Source of the DNA: RGIG9115 sp045644665
GTDB lineage: Bacteria; Bacillota; Clostridia; UBA1381
Assembly (NCBI GenBank): GCA_045644665.1
Contig: JAZRHH010000024.1
Coordinates: 1 to 23,807, forward strand
Length of the DNA: 23,807 nt
Direction: 5' to 3'
Shown here: positions 13,383 to 23,000 of the stretch, in pieces
Numbering within the stretch: position 1 is the first letter of the stretch
Layout: every line of letters starts with the position of its first letter
Translations under genes and position numbers: made by a program
Notes under the pieces: model-generated
What the model was told of the DNA's origin: nothing
The model's input: the letters and a program-made list of their open reading frames with translations, nothing else
Databases searched by the model: none

Positions 13383-14243
13383 ATGGAAAATGCAATACAG
13401 TATGTTTTCTCATACTTGAAGCTTATACAAATAAGTGACTTTATTGATATTGCAATAACTGCAATACTTATATATTATATGATAACCTGGCTTCAGGAAA
13501 CAAGAGGAATGCAGCTTGTAAAAGGTATTTTGGTTGTGTTTGTAATTCTTGTAGTCAGCGATTGGGCGCACCTTACAATTATAAACTATGTGCTAAATGC
13601 TATAGTCCAGGTTGGAGTCTTTGCCCTTGTAGTACTCTTTCAACCGGAACTTAGAAGTTTGCTTGAGAGAATAGGTCGTTCAAGAGTAGGCAGACTTATA
13701 GACTATGCCACAACCGATCAGGACGGCATCGACTCTCATGAAAACGCTGTTTTTGATGAGATTGTAGAAGCTGTTATGGAAATGTCAAAAAACAAGATTG
13801 GTGCTCTTATTGTTGTGGAGCGTGAAACAAAGCTTGGTGACCATACAAAAAAGGGAACGAAAATAGATGCAGAAATAAGCAAAGAACTTATACAAAATAT
13901 ATTTTTCAAAAACAGCCCTCTCCATGACGGCGCAGTAATAATCAGAAACGGACGCATACATAGTGCCGGCTGTTTTCTTCCTCTAAGCTCCAATGATAAT
14001 CTTTCGTCTGAGCTTGGAACAAGACACCGTGCAGCTCTCGGCATTTCCGAGGTTTCCGATGCGCTTATTATTGTTGTTAGTGAAGAAACAGGAAAGGTTT
14101 CGTTGGCGATTGGCGGTGCTCTTACAAGAAATGTATCAAAAGAGCCTCTAAAGCGAGCTTTGGAAAGATTTTTTGATATAGAGGGTAACAGTAAGCTGCT
14201 TAGTTTCCTTAAATTCAGAAAAGGAGGCGGCTCAAATGAATAA
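13383..14243 (+). CDS. cdaA: Diadenylate cyclase CdaA
   Basis: Makes cyclic di-AMP from two ATP at the membrane; this second messenger controls potassium and osmolyte balance. From ATG 13383 there are 286 residues, with three hydrophobic spans in the first 90 (about 20-38, 46-60, 68-88). The DAC domain follows with PLHDGAVIIRNGRI (DGA at 182-184) and GTRHRAALG (RHR at 214-216), both catalytic motifs present. TGGAGG precedes the ATG. It overlaps cdaR by eight bases, so the pair is coupled. Confidence 0.96.
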   Translation: MENAIQYVFSYLKLIQISDFIDIAITAILIYYMITWLQETRGMQLVKGILVVFVILVVSDWAHLTIINYVLNAIVQVGVFALVVLFQPELRSLLERIGRSRVGRLIDYATTDQDGIDSHENAVFDEIVEAVMEMSKNKIGALIVVERETKLGDHTKKGTKIDAEISKELIQNIFFKNSPLHDGAVIIRNGRIHSAGCFLPLSSNDNLSSELGTRHRAALGISEVSDALIIVVSEETGKVSLAIGGALTRNVSKEPLKRALERFFDIEGNSKLLSFLKFRKGGGSNE

Positions 14244-15447
14244 TAAAAAGATAAATCCGGAAATTACCGATAACGGAAAAAGCCTTCAACAAATCAAGAG
14301 AATAATTTCATCTGTAATTATTGCAATTGTTGTTTGGTTTCTTATTGTCAATGTAGTAAATCCACGAATTAATGTATCAATCAGCGACGTCCCTGTAAGA
14401 TTTGTAGGAGAGGGATACCTTAGAGAAAGAGGATTTGTGGTTGTAGACAAAGACGAAATTCCTGACTTTTCAATAAAGGTAAGAGGTACAAGAACGGACC
14501 TCCTTGCCGGCATGGGCAGGATAAGAGTGGAAATTGACCTTTCAGCAGTAGATAAAGAAGGTAAATTTACAGTAACACCAACAGTAACAATGCCTGACTA
14601 CTTGTCTCTTGAAAAACAAGGTTTTTCCGGAGTAGAGCTTTCTATTGAGCATAGCTACGAAAAAACTGTTCCCGTAAAGGTTGAGCAGATAACAGAGTCA
14701 AGGCGGAAAAATAAAGATATTATCATAAAATCAGAGCCGGAATTTAAAGAAGTAAAAGTAACAGGCTCAAAAGCAGACGTGGATGTTGTTAAAAGTGCTA
14801 TTGCACATATAAACCTGGACGATATAACAGAGAGCGGAAAATTTGTGTATGCACTTAGGCCCGTTGATGAGTCGGGCAATCCGCTTCCGGATGATACATC
14901 GGTATTCTGCAGTAATAGCACAGTTCCGGTAGCAAACACCATTTATGAAAGAAAGACCGTTTCTTATAAAGTGGAAATTCCGGATGCTCTTAAGACAAAA
15001 TATGCTTTTGGTTTTGAAGACCGTGATGTAAGCGTTGCAGGCATAGACATAGGAGTTCCTGAAGGTACAGAAACTCCGGAAAATGTTATTTTAACTATTC
15101 CGGAAAAGGATTATGAAAACGGCGATGCAGAAATTAAACTGGAAATAAAAGAGCAGGATAAAATTTATGTGCCGGATATGGAAATAATTCTTAAGGCCAA
15201 GGTGGAAAAACTAACGGAAATGAACATAACGGTTATCCCTCAGCTTAAAAATGTTCCGGAAGGACTTTCCGGAGGAGCGGAACCTGCGCACATAAAGGTG
15301 TATGCACCGGAGAATATGTCAGCAGACATTAAGGCAGAGGTGGATTGCTCCGGATTTGTTGCAGGGCAAAACCATGGCAAATTAAAATTTACAGATAAAA
15401 GAGTAGTTTCACAGGACGATTTTGTAGTTACTGTGACACTTAGATAG
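14236..15447 (+). CDS. cdaR: CdaA regulatory protein CdaR (YbbR-domain)
   Basis: Membrane-anchored partner that modulates diadenylate cyclase. The 403-residue product has a cytoplasmic N-terminus, one membrane span at about 20-40 (IISSVIIAIVVWFLIVNVV), then several extracellular YbbR repeats with phrases such as VPVRFVGEGYL, VPVKVEQITE and VTGSKADVDVVKSAIAHINL. The ribosome binding site AAAGGAGG lies in the end of cdaA. In most Bacillota glmM follows; here hslO follows instead. Confidence 0.93.
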   Translation: MNNKKINPEITDNGKSLQQIKRIISSVIIAIVVWFLIVNVVNPRINVSISDVPVRFVGEGYLRERGFVVVDKDEIPDFSIKVRGTRTDLLAGMGRIRVEIDLSAVDKEGKFTVTPTVTMPDYLSLEKQGFSGVELSIEHSYEKTVPVKVEQITESRRKNKDIIIKSEPEFKEVKVTGSKADVDVVKSAIAHINLDDITESGKFVYALRPVDESGNPLPDDTSVFCSNSTVPVANTIYERKTVSYKVEIPDALKTKYAFGFEDRDVSVAGIDIGVPEGTETPENVILTIPEKDYENGDAEIKLEIKEQDKIYVPDMEIILKAKVEKLTEMNITVIPQLKNVPEGLSGGAEPAHIKVYAPENMSADIKAEVDCSGFVAGQNHGKLKFTDKRVVSQDDFVVTVTLR

Positions 15448-15466
15448 AATGAGAGGTAAATAATAA

Positions 15467-16354
15467 ATGGCAGACATTTTAAAAAGAGGCACTTCTGTTG
15501 ACGGGGGTATACGAATTTTTGCAACTGTTACAACTGACCTTGTTAACGAAGCACAAAAAATACATCATACCTATCCCGTTGCCACAGCGGCCCTTGGCAG
15601 GGTGCTCAGTGCAGGGGTTCTTATGTCAGCAGCAGGTCTCAAAAACGATACAGACAGCCTTACAATCCAGTTCAAAGGTGACGGACCTCTTGGAAACATA
15701 GTAGTCTGTGCCGATAACAAGCAGCAGGTAAGAGGATATGTATCAAATCCTTTCGTAGACAGACCACTTAATTCCAAAGGTAAGCTTGATGTAGGCGGCG
15801 CCGTTGGACAAGGCTATCTCAATGTCATAAAGGATATGGGAATGAAAGAACCATATATAGGACAAATCCCCCTTGTGTCAGGAGAAATTGCAGAAGACAT
15901 AACAATGTACTATGCAAAAAGTGAGCAAATCCCAACAGCGGTAGCTCTTGGAGTTTTAGTTGATACAGATAACTCTGTCATAGCCTCCGGCGGCTTTATG
16001 ATACAGATGATGCCCGGCTCAACAGACGAGGATGCACAGCTTATAGAAAAAACTCTTGAAAATCTTCCTCCCGTAACGTCCATGATAGCAGACGGAATGA
16101 CGGCAGAAGATATAATTTTCGCAGTAGCGGACGGACTAAGCTTCCTTGTTGATAATGGTGAGGTTACGCCGGTGTATAAGTGCTCATGCTCTAAGGAGAG
16201 AATGGAAAAAGCTCTTATTTCAATCGGACGTGAAGAGCTTACATCATTAATCGAAGAACAGGGTGAAGCAGAGCTTTCATGCCAGTTCTGCGATAACAAA
16301 TATAAGTTTTCAAAACCGGAGCTTGAAGAGCTTTTAAAAGCTGCAAATAAATAA
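15467..16354 (+). CDS. hslO: 33 kDa redox-regulated chaperone Hsp33
   Basis: Holdase activated by oxidation and unfolding; protects proteins from hypochlorite and peroxide stress. The 295-residue product has the N-terminal domain (ATAALGRVLSAGVLMSA, FKGDGPLGNIVV, NPFVDRPL, GGAVGQGYLNVIKDMG) and the C-terminal redox switch with Cys239, Cys241, Cys272 and Cys275 (CSC and CQFC), which bind zinc when reduced. It lies 19 bases after cdaR and probably belongs to the same transcript. Confidence 0.97.
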   Translation: MADILKRGTSVDGGIRIFATVTTDLVNEAQKIHHTYPVATAALGRVLSAGVLMSAAGLKNDTDSLTIQFKGDGPLGNIVVCADNKQQVRGYVSNPFVDRPLNSKGKLDVGGAVGQGYLNVIKDMGMKEPYIGQIPLVSGEIAEDITMYYAKSEQIPTAVALGVLVDTDNSVIASGGFMIQMMPGSTDEDAQLIEKTLENLPPVTSMIADGMTAEDIIFAVADGLSFLVDNGEVTPVYKCSCSKERMEKALISIGREELTSLIEEQGEAELSCQFCDNKYKFSKPELEELLKAANK

Positions 16355-16385
16355 TTGGTAATATTCACAAATTAAATAAATTCTC

Positions 16386-16414
16386 TTGTATTTTGTCGGA
16401 AAATAGTGTATAAT
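16386..16414 (+). promoter_or_regulatory. Promoter of the HlyD-like/yggS/sepF cluster
   Basis: TTGTAT (16386-16391), 17-base spacer, TATAAT (16409-16414). It rules against the in-frame ATG at 16416 as the start, since transcription would begin after it. Confidence 0.65.
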
Positions 16415-16445
16415 TATGGGAGTGTATTTTATTAAGGAAAGGAAT

Positions 16446-17636
16446 GTGTTAACAGCTATGAAAAAAGGTATTATTACTGTATTTCTTGCAGCTATGTGTA
16501 CATTTCTTTTCTATGGAATGAGATATATGAACTCTCCGCTTCTTGCACAAAAAGCCTCTTATGGTACCTATGAAGAAACTGTGTACACCACAAGCTATTT
16601 TGTGCGTGACGAAATTGTGTATGCAGCAGACCGTTCAGGAACTGTTTACAATCACTTCAGTGACGGTATGCGTGTGGGTAAAGATATGCTTGTATCCACG
16701 GTGTATGACGGCCGGGTGAGTGACGAGGTTTTGCAGGAGCTAAATACTATCGACAAAAAAATAGAAAACATTCGTCAATCCTCTTTAATACTTAATCTTT
16801 CCGATGACGAAGCCGGTATAGAAAACAAAATTGAGGGTTACAAGATGGACATGATTGACGCAGCTGTGCGCAATGATGTTAAGAGCGTAAGCAAGTGTAA
16901 GGATGCAATCAGCAGCCTTAGAAGCGGAATTTCTTCTGCCACAATGTCAGAAACGATAGAAATGCTTACCCAACAAAAAAGAATCGCAGAGAGTAAAATT
17001 GGCGGAGTCAAACAGGAAATATACGCAATGGAAGCCGGTGTAGTTTCTACAGTCCTTGACGGTATGGAACATATTCTTACGCCGGAAAAGATTAAGGAAT
17101 ACACCGTTGAGGATTTTAATGAAATAAAAGCTATCAGTGGCAAAACCTCAAATCAGACAGTTACAGCAGGAGACAGTGTATGTAAGGTTGTCAATAACCA
17201 TAAATGGTATGTAATATGCGCAATTGCAACTGAACGTCTTGAGGAAAAGAAGATAGGAAGTTCTGTTTCAATGCGTTTTGACAGTATCCCCGGTGTAGAG
17301 GTTTCAGGAAAAATCCAAAGCATTTCACCGTCCAGCGGCGGTAAAAGCGTAGTTATAATTGAAAGTACCCAGTATGTTGAGGGTGCATACTCCATGCGTA
17401 CCAGCGGTATGGAGCTTATATTTAAAAGCTATTCTGGATACAAAGTTCCCATAAACGCTATAAGAACTCAGGATGACAAAAAAGGAGTTCTTGGCAGACG
17501 CAATAATGTAGAGCGGTTTTATGAGTGTAATGTAATTTACACAGACGAAAACGCAGAATATGTTATAATAAAAACTGCCGAAAACGCAGAGCGCAAGCTT
17601 GAGGATGCAGACGAGTTTGTTCTGGGTGAAAGGTAG
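16446..17636 (+). CDS. HlyD-like membrane-anchored periplasmic-adaptor-type protein
   Basis: Not a named protein. It has one N-terminal membrane span (GIITVFLAAMCTFLFYGM). An extracytoplasmic part follows with two barrel-sandwich-like halves (YAADRSGTVYNHFSDGMRVG and MEAGVVSTVLDG). These flank a helical region at about residues 95-190 that could form a coiled-coil hairpin. Then a beta domain (EERLEEKKIGSSVSMRFDS). The arrangement resembles HlyD adaptors, but no transporter gene is adjacent. GTG 16446 is chosen because AAGGA lies seven bases before; ATG 16458 is nearly as good. The gene sits with division genes, so a role at the cell surface during division is possible inference. It ends with TAG 17634-17636 in the same frame as yggS. 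Confidence 0.75.
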   Translation: MLTAMKKGIITVFLAAMCTFLFYGMRYMNSPLLAQKASYGTYEETVYTTSYFVRDEIVYAADRSGTVYNHFSDGMRVGKDMLVSTVYDGRVSDEVLQELNTIDKKIENIRQSSLILNLSDDEAGIENKIEGYKMDMIDAAVRNDVKSVSKCKDAISSLRSGISSATMSETIEMLTQQKRIAESKIGGVKQEIYAMEAGVVSTVLDGMEHILTPEKIKEYTVEDFNEIKAISGKTSNQTVTAGDSVCKVVNNHKWYVICAIATERLEEKKIGSSVSMRFDSIPGVEVSGKIQSISPSSGGKSVVIIESTQYVEGAYSMRTSGMELIFKSYSGYKVPINAIRTQDDKKGVLGRRNNVERFYECNVIYTDENAEYVIIKTAENAERKLEDADEFVLGER

Positions 17637-17639
17637 GCG

Positions 17640-18356
17640 ATTATCCTGATAGAAAGACTAAATTATGTAAAGGAAATTATCGTAAAAAGCGCACAGCTTT
17701 CGGGCAGGACAGAGGAAGATATAACTTTAATCGCTGTTACCAAAACCCACGGTGCAGATATTATTAATGAAGCAATAGATGCAGGCGTAACCGACATAGG
17801 AGAGAACAAGGTACAGGAAATTCTTGAAAAATATAATCTTGTAAAGCCTGTCAGGTGGCATCTTATAGGACATCTTCAAACAAACAAGGTTAAGTATATA
17901 GTTGATAAGGTATGTATGATACACAGCGTTGACTCCCTTAAACTGCTTGAGGAAATAGAACGTCAATGTAAAAAACAGGGTATCGACAGTATGGACTGCC
18001 TTATACAGATAAATATTTCCGGCGAGGACTCAAAGTCCGGCATAGAACCCGGTGAGCTTCAGGAAATATTAGAGCGTTGTGAGAGCCTTAAACATATAAG
18101 AATAAAGGGACTTATGACCATACTTCCCAAAGGTTGCGACAATGTTACGCAAAATTTACTTTTTAGAAACATAAATAAAATATTTCTTGACAACAAAGGT
18201 AAAACATATCATAATGTTAACATGGAGTGTCTTTCTATGGGGATGAGCGGTGATTTTGCTATGGCCATTGAGTGCGGAGCCACTATGGTCAGAGTAGGAA
18301 GTCTTATCTTCGGCGAAAGAAGTTACGGATGTGAAAATAATAAGGTGGAGGAATAA
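17640..18356 (+). CDS. yggS: PLP homeostasis protein YggS, no canonical start codon
   Basis: Cytoplasmic pyridoxal-phosphate-binding protein that buffers PLP and affects amino acid balance. The alanine-racemase-like fold is clear: TLIAVTKTHG with PLP lysine K35 (codon at 17742), DIGENKVQEI, WHLIGHLQTNKVK, CLIQINISGEDSKSG, LSMGMSGDFAMAIECG and TMVRVGSLIFGER. From 17640 there are 238 residues, the normal size. No ATG, GTG or TTG occurs in frame between the preceding TAG (17634-17636) and ATG 17916, which is far past the active-site lysine. Initiation probably uses ATT 17640 or CTG 17646, with AAAGG or GGTAGG just upstream. A sequencing or mutational loss of the start is an alternative. Confidence 0.85.
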   Translation: MILIERLNYVKEIIVKSAQLSGRTEEDITLIAVTKTHGADIINEAIDAGVTDIGENKVQEILEKYNLVKPVRWHLIGHLQTNKVKYIVDKVCMIHSVDSLKLLEEIERQCKKQGIDSMDCLIQINISGEDSKSGIEPGELQEILERCESLKHIRIKGLMTILPKGCDNVTQNLLFRNINKIFLDNKGKTYHNVNMECLSMGMSGDFAMAIECGATMVRVGSLIFGERSYGCENNKVEE

Positions 18357-18359
18357 AAA

Positions 18360-18803
18360 ATGGGAATTGTTAGTTCAATCAAAGATTTTATAGGCGGAGA
18401 ACCTGAATTTGATGAATTTGACGGCTATAACGAAGAAGCAGAATATGAAGACGAGGCAGAGTCAAGACGTGGCTTTGGCAGATTTTCAATGCGCAGAGAA
18501 CCACAGGAATCATACATCCCGGAGAACGACATTACAATTATTAAAGTAAGAAAGTATGATGATGCAGTATCAATTGCAGATGTACTTAAAACAAAAAGAC
18601 CTGTTATTTTTGATGTAATTGAAATGGAAAAGTCAGACGAAGCAGAGCGTGTTGTAGACTTTATGGTTGGTGCAGTTTACGGCGTAAACGGAAGCATTAA
18701 AAGAGTTTCAGGCGGTATTTTTATTGCTACACCAAGCGGCATGAAAATTAATAGCGATGAAATCAGAAGAAAGACAAACAACAGCCTTGGTTTTGAACTG
18801 TAA
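18360..18803 (+). CDS. sepF: Cell division protein SepF
   Basis: Cytoplasmic protein that bundles FtsZ filaments and anchors them to the membrane. The 147-residue product has an N-terminal amphipathic segment (MGIVSSIKDFIGG) for membrane binding, an acidic and variable linker (about 14-50), and the SepF core at about 55-140 (ITIIKVRKYDDAVSIADVLK, RPVIFDVIEMEKSDEAERVVD, FMVGAVYGVNGSIKRVSGGIF). GGTGGAGG precedes the ATG. It follows yggS by three bases, the standard yggS-sepF order. Confidence 0.95.
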   Translation: MGIVSSIKDFIGGEPEFDEFDGYNEEAEYEDEAESRRGFGRFSMRREPQESYIPENDITIIKVRKYDDAVSIADVLKTKRPVIFDVIEMEKSDEAERVVDFMVGAVYGVNGSIKRVSGGIFIATPSGMKINSDEIRRKTNNSLGFEL

Positions 18804-18813
18804 TTAATGGTTG

Positions 18814-18843
18814 GGGGTGTTGCGCCGAGCAATACCCCTTTTT
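18814..18843 (+). terminator. Intrinsic terminator or attenuator between sepF and ylmH
   Basis: A 10-bp stem GGGGTGTTGC/GCAATACCCC (18814-18823/18829-18838, one G-U) with loop GCCGA, followed by five T. It ends 13 bases before the ylmH ATG, so readthrough may be partial or regulated. Confidence 0.75.
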
Positions 18844-18855
18844 GAAGTTTTGAGT

Positions 18856-19599
18856 ATGGAAAACAATAATATACTACTAAGTGCAGCAGATGATTTGTAT
18901 AATTTATGCGAAAGAAGAGGCTGCGCGGTTTTTTCACGTTTTTATGACGGTGGCGAGCAGGCACTTTTGCAGGATAACCGTATGATATACGGAAACTCCC
19001 TTTTATTTGGAGGAAACCCGCAATGTGAAAGGAAAATCCTGGGCGTGTTTCCTGAGTGGGAAACACCGGATGCAGAAACCTTTCCTATAACACTTGTAAA
19101 ATGTATATGCACCTTTAAAAAGGATTTTACCCACAGAGATTATCTTGGAAGTCTAATGTCCCTTGGCATAGAGCGTGACAGAATAGGTGACATAGTGGTT
19201 ACAGAGGAGGCGGGCTATTTCTTTCTCCATAGCAGCATAAGCGATTATGTAATCTCTAACCTTAAAAAAATAGGCTCCCACGGCGTAAAAGTGTCTATCG
19301 AAAATATAAACGAAATGGAATACCCGGAGGGTAAATTTGCCATATTAAAGACAGTTGTGGCGTCAATGCGCCTTGATGCAGTTGTAGGCGGTGCAACAAA
19401 CCTTTCCAGAAGTAAATGTGCTGCACTTATAGAGCATGAAAAGGTAAGTGTCAATCATAGAATGACAGTGGAGTGTTCCGCAAAAGTTTCCGAGGGGGAT
19501 TTACTCTCCATTCGTGGCTTTGGAAGATTTCTTGTATGCTCTGTAGAGGGTGAAACAAGAAGTGGCAGACTTCATATTTCAATAAAAAAATATTTGTAA
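18856..19599 (+). CDS. ylmH: YlmH-like S4-domain RNA-binding protein
   Basis: Ribosome-associated RNA-binding protein of the ylm division cluster, linked in Bacillota to ribosome rescue. From ATG 18856 there are 247 residues. The N-terminal alpha/beta region (ISDYVISNLKKIGSHGVKV) is followed by an S4 domain at about 175-235 (SMRLDAVVGGATNLSRSKCA, EKVSVNHRMTVECSAKVSEG, LLSIRGFGRFLV). There is a longer in-frame reading from TTG 18811, but it would begin in the terminator stem. The ribosome binding site is weak. Order sepF-ylmH-divIVA is normal, though a YggT-like gene is missing here. Confidence 0.9.
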   Translation: MENNNILLSAADDLYNLCERRGCAVFSRFYDGGEQALLQDNRMIYGNSLLFGGNPQCERKILGVFPEWETPDAETFPITLVKCICTFKKDFTHRDYLGSLMSLGIERDRIGDIVVTEEAGYFFLHSSISDYVISNLKKIGSHGVKVSIENINEMEYPEGKFAILKTVVASMRLDAVVGGATNLSRSKCAALIEHEKVSVNHRMTVECSAKVSEGDLLSIRGFGRFLVCSVEGETRSGRLHISIKKYL

Positions 19600-19613
19600 A
19601 CGGAGTGATTTAA

Positions 19614-19997
19614 ATGTTAAAACCTACAGATATTCAAGAAAAAGAATTTGAAATCAAAATGCGTGGCTATGACCGAGATCAGGTAGACGATTTTCTTGAC
19701 GAGCTTATACGTGACTTCACTGTGCTTTACAGAGATAATGCAGAGCTTACTTCCAGACTAAAGGCGGTTAATGAAGAGCTGTCAGAGTATAGAGGAAAGG
19801 CTACAGAGGTCGAAAAATCAATAGAACTTGCACGTTATCAGTGTGAGGAAATGAAAAAGAATGCTCACATAGAGGCCAAGGAAATTATTGATAGGGCAAA
19901 GATAGACGCAGAGAGTATTCTTCATGGAATAGAAAATAACAAGCTGAAAATGAAGGCTTTGTGCACAGAATTTCTTGATAAAATAAATAATATGTAA
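19614..19997 (+). CDS. divIVA: Cell division initiation protein DivIVA
   Basis: Curvature-sensing coiled-coil protein at poles and division sites. The 127-residue product begins MLKPTDIQEKEFEIKMRGYD, the lipid-binding DivIVA head (RDQVDDFLDELIRDF), and continues in a long coiled coil through about residue 115. It is shorter than many DivIVA proteins, with no extended C-terminal tail. GGAGTGA precedes the ATG. It is 14 bases after ylmH and 23 bases before ileS, the order usual in Gram-positive ylm clusters. Confidence 0.93.
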   Translation: MLKPTDIQEKEFEIKMRGYDRDQVDDFLDELIRDFTVLYRDNAELTSRLKAVNEELSEYRGKATEVEKSIELARYQCEEMKKNAHIEAKEIIDRAKIDAESILHGIENNKLKMKALCTEFLDKINNM

Positions 19998-20020
19998 CAA
20001 ATAAGAGAGGATTGAACAAA

Positions 20021-23000
20021 ATGTACAAAAAGGTATCCACAGACCTTAATTTTGTAGAACGCGAAAAAGAAGTTCTTGAATTTTGGAAAGAAAACAAAAT
20101 TTTTGAAAAGAGCATTGACTCCAGAAAAGAGGGGGAAACATATACATTTTATGATGGACCTCCTACTGCTAATGGTAAGCCGCACATAGGCCATGTTCTT
20201 ACACGTGTTATCAAGGATATGATTCCAAGATATCGCACAATGAAAGGTGCAAAAGTACTCCGTAAAGCCGGCTGGGACACCCATGGTCTCCCTGTTGAGC
20301 TTGAAGTAGAAAAGCTTCTTGGACTTGACGGAAAAGAGCAGATAGAAGAATACGGACTTGAGCCCTTTATAGAAAAGTGTAAGGAAAGCGTATGGAAGTA
20401 TAAGGGCATGTGGGAAGACTTTTCCGGAATTGTCGGCTTCTGGGCAGACATGGACGACCCGTATGTAACATACCATAACGAGTTTATTGAATCAGAATGG
20501 TGGGCACTAAAACAAATCTGGGAAAAAGGACTTCTCTACAAGGGATATAAGGTTGTACCTTACTGTCCACGTTGTGGCACGCCACTTTCGTCACACGAGG
20601 TTGCACAAGGATATAAGGACGTAAAAGAACGTTCTGCAATTGTTCGTTTTAAGGTTAAAGACGAGGACGCATATATTCTTGCATGGACAACAACACCATG
20701 GACACTTCCTTCAAATGTTGCTCTTTGTGTAAATGCAAATGAAACATATGCAAAGGTAAAAGCAGCAGACGGCTATGTATATTATATGGCAGAAGCACTT
20801 CTTGAAACAGTTCTTGGAAAACTTGCAAAGGAAGATACACCTGCATACGAAATCCTTGAAACATACAAAGGTTCAGAACTTGAATATAAGGAATATGAGC
20901 CGCTTTACGATTTTGTAAAGCCTATCTGCGAAAAGCAGCATAAGAAATCCCATATCGTACTTTGTGATGATTATGTAACTCTCACAGACGGTACGGGTGT
21001 AGTTCACCAGGCTCCTGCATTTGGTGAAGACGATGCAAGAGTAGGACGCAAATATGACATCGCGTTTGTACAGCTCGTAACAGAAAAGGGCGAAATGTCA
21101 GAGGAAACTCCTTGGGCAGGTACTTTTGTAAAGCAGGCAGATATGCCAATACTTGAGGACCTTGAAAAGAGAGAACTGCTCTTTGACGCTCCTAAGTTTG
21201 AGCATAGCTATCCGCATTGCTGGAGATGCGACACACCTCTTATCTACTATGCACGTGAGTCATGGTTTGTTAAGATGACAGAGGTTAAGGATCAGCTTAT
21301 AAAGAATAATAACACAATTAACTGGATGCCAAAAACAATTGGCGAAGGCAGATTTGGTGCATGGCTTGAAAATGTACAGGATTGGGGCATAAGCCGTAAT
21401 CGTTACTGGGGCACGCCGCTCAACATCTGGGAATGTGATTGCGGTCACAGACATGCAATCGGCTCAATCGAAGAGCTCAAATCCATGTCAGATAACTGTC
21501 CTGATGATATCGAACTCCACCGTCCGTTCATTGACGGCGTAACAATCAAGTGCTCGGAATGTGGCAAGGAAATGCACAGAGTACCTGAGGTTATCGACTG
21601 CTGGTTTGACTCAGGCGCAATGCCTTTCGCACAGTGGCATTATCCGTTTGAAAATAAGGAAATATTTGAAGATAACTTCCCTGCAGACTTTATAAGTGAA
21701 GCAGTTGACCAAACAAGAGGTTGGTTCTACTCACTTCTTGCAATATCAACACTTATCTTCGATAAAGCTCCTTATAAGAACGTTATCGTACTCGGTCACG
21801 TACAGGACGAAAATGGACAAAAGATGTCCAAGTCAAAGGGTAATGCAGTAGACCCGATTGATGCACTTACAGAGTTTGGTGCAGATGCAATCAGATGGTA
21901 CTTCTATTCAAATTCAGCTCCTTGGCTTCCTAACCGTTTCCATAAGGATGCGGTAGTAGAAGGACAGCGTAAGTTCATGGGAACACTTTGGAACACATAT
22001 GCGTTCTTTGTTCTCTATGCAAATATAGATAACTTTGACCCAACAAAGTATACACTTGATGTAAACTCTCTTGCCCCAATGGACAAGTGGCTTTTATCAA
22101 AGCTTAATACTGTTGTAAAAACAGTTGACGAAAACCTTGAAAACTACAAGATAACTGAAACAACAAGAGTGCTCGACAACTTTGTTGATGAGCTTTCAAA
22201 CTGGTATGTAAGACGTTCAAGAACACGCTTCTGGCTCAAAGACATGCCGCAAAGTAAGGTTAATGCATACATGACCTTGTATACTGCTCTTGTAACTCTC
22301 GCAAAGATTTCTGCGCCTATGATTCCATTTATGGCAGAGGATATATATCGCAATCTTGTATGTTCAGTAGATAAATCTGCTCCTGAGAGCGTTCATCTTT
22401 GTGACTTCCCAAGCTATGATGCAAGTATGATAGACGAGGAACTTGAGCAGAAGATGGAAAAGGTGCTTGACATTGTTGTTCTTGGACGTAGTGCAAGAAA
22501 TAGTGCAAACATCAAAAACCGTCAGCCAATCGGCAAAATGTATGTAAAATCAGATGCGCTTGAGGATATGTATGCAGAAATCATTAAGGATGAGCTTAAT
22601 GTAAAAGAAATAGAGTTTACAGACAATGTTCGTGACTTTACTTCATACAGCTTCAAGCCGCAGCTCAGAACTCTCGGCAGACGCTTTGGTAAAAACATCG
22701 GTGCTGTCAAGGATATTCTTGCAGAACTTGACGGAAACGCTGCTATGGATGAGCTCAATACTAAGGGCACTCTTACAATCACAGTTGACGGAGTGGCAGA
22801 GGCACTTGAAAAAGAAGACTTGCTCATAGAGGCAGCGCAAAAAGAAGGTTATGAATCTGTATCCGAAAATAACATTACAGTTGTTATAGACACAAACCTT
22901 ACACCTGAACTTATAAAAGAAGGTATGCTTCGTGAAATTGTCAGCAAGGTGCAGACAATGCGTAAGGAAGCAGGTTTTGAAGTTATGGACCACATAGTTC

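Noticed and set aside
16416..16445. N-terminal extension of the HlyD-like gene from ATG 16416
   Set aside because: It begins just after a -10 box, so it would lie before the transcript start.
17916..18356. Short YggS starting at ATG 17916
   Set aside because: It would lack the PLP lysine and the first third of the fold, while upstream codons clearly encode these parts.
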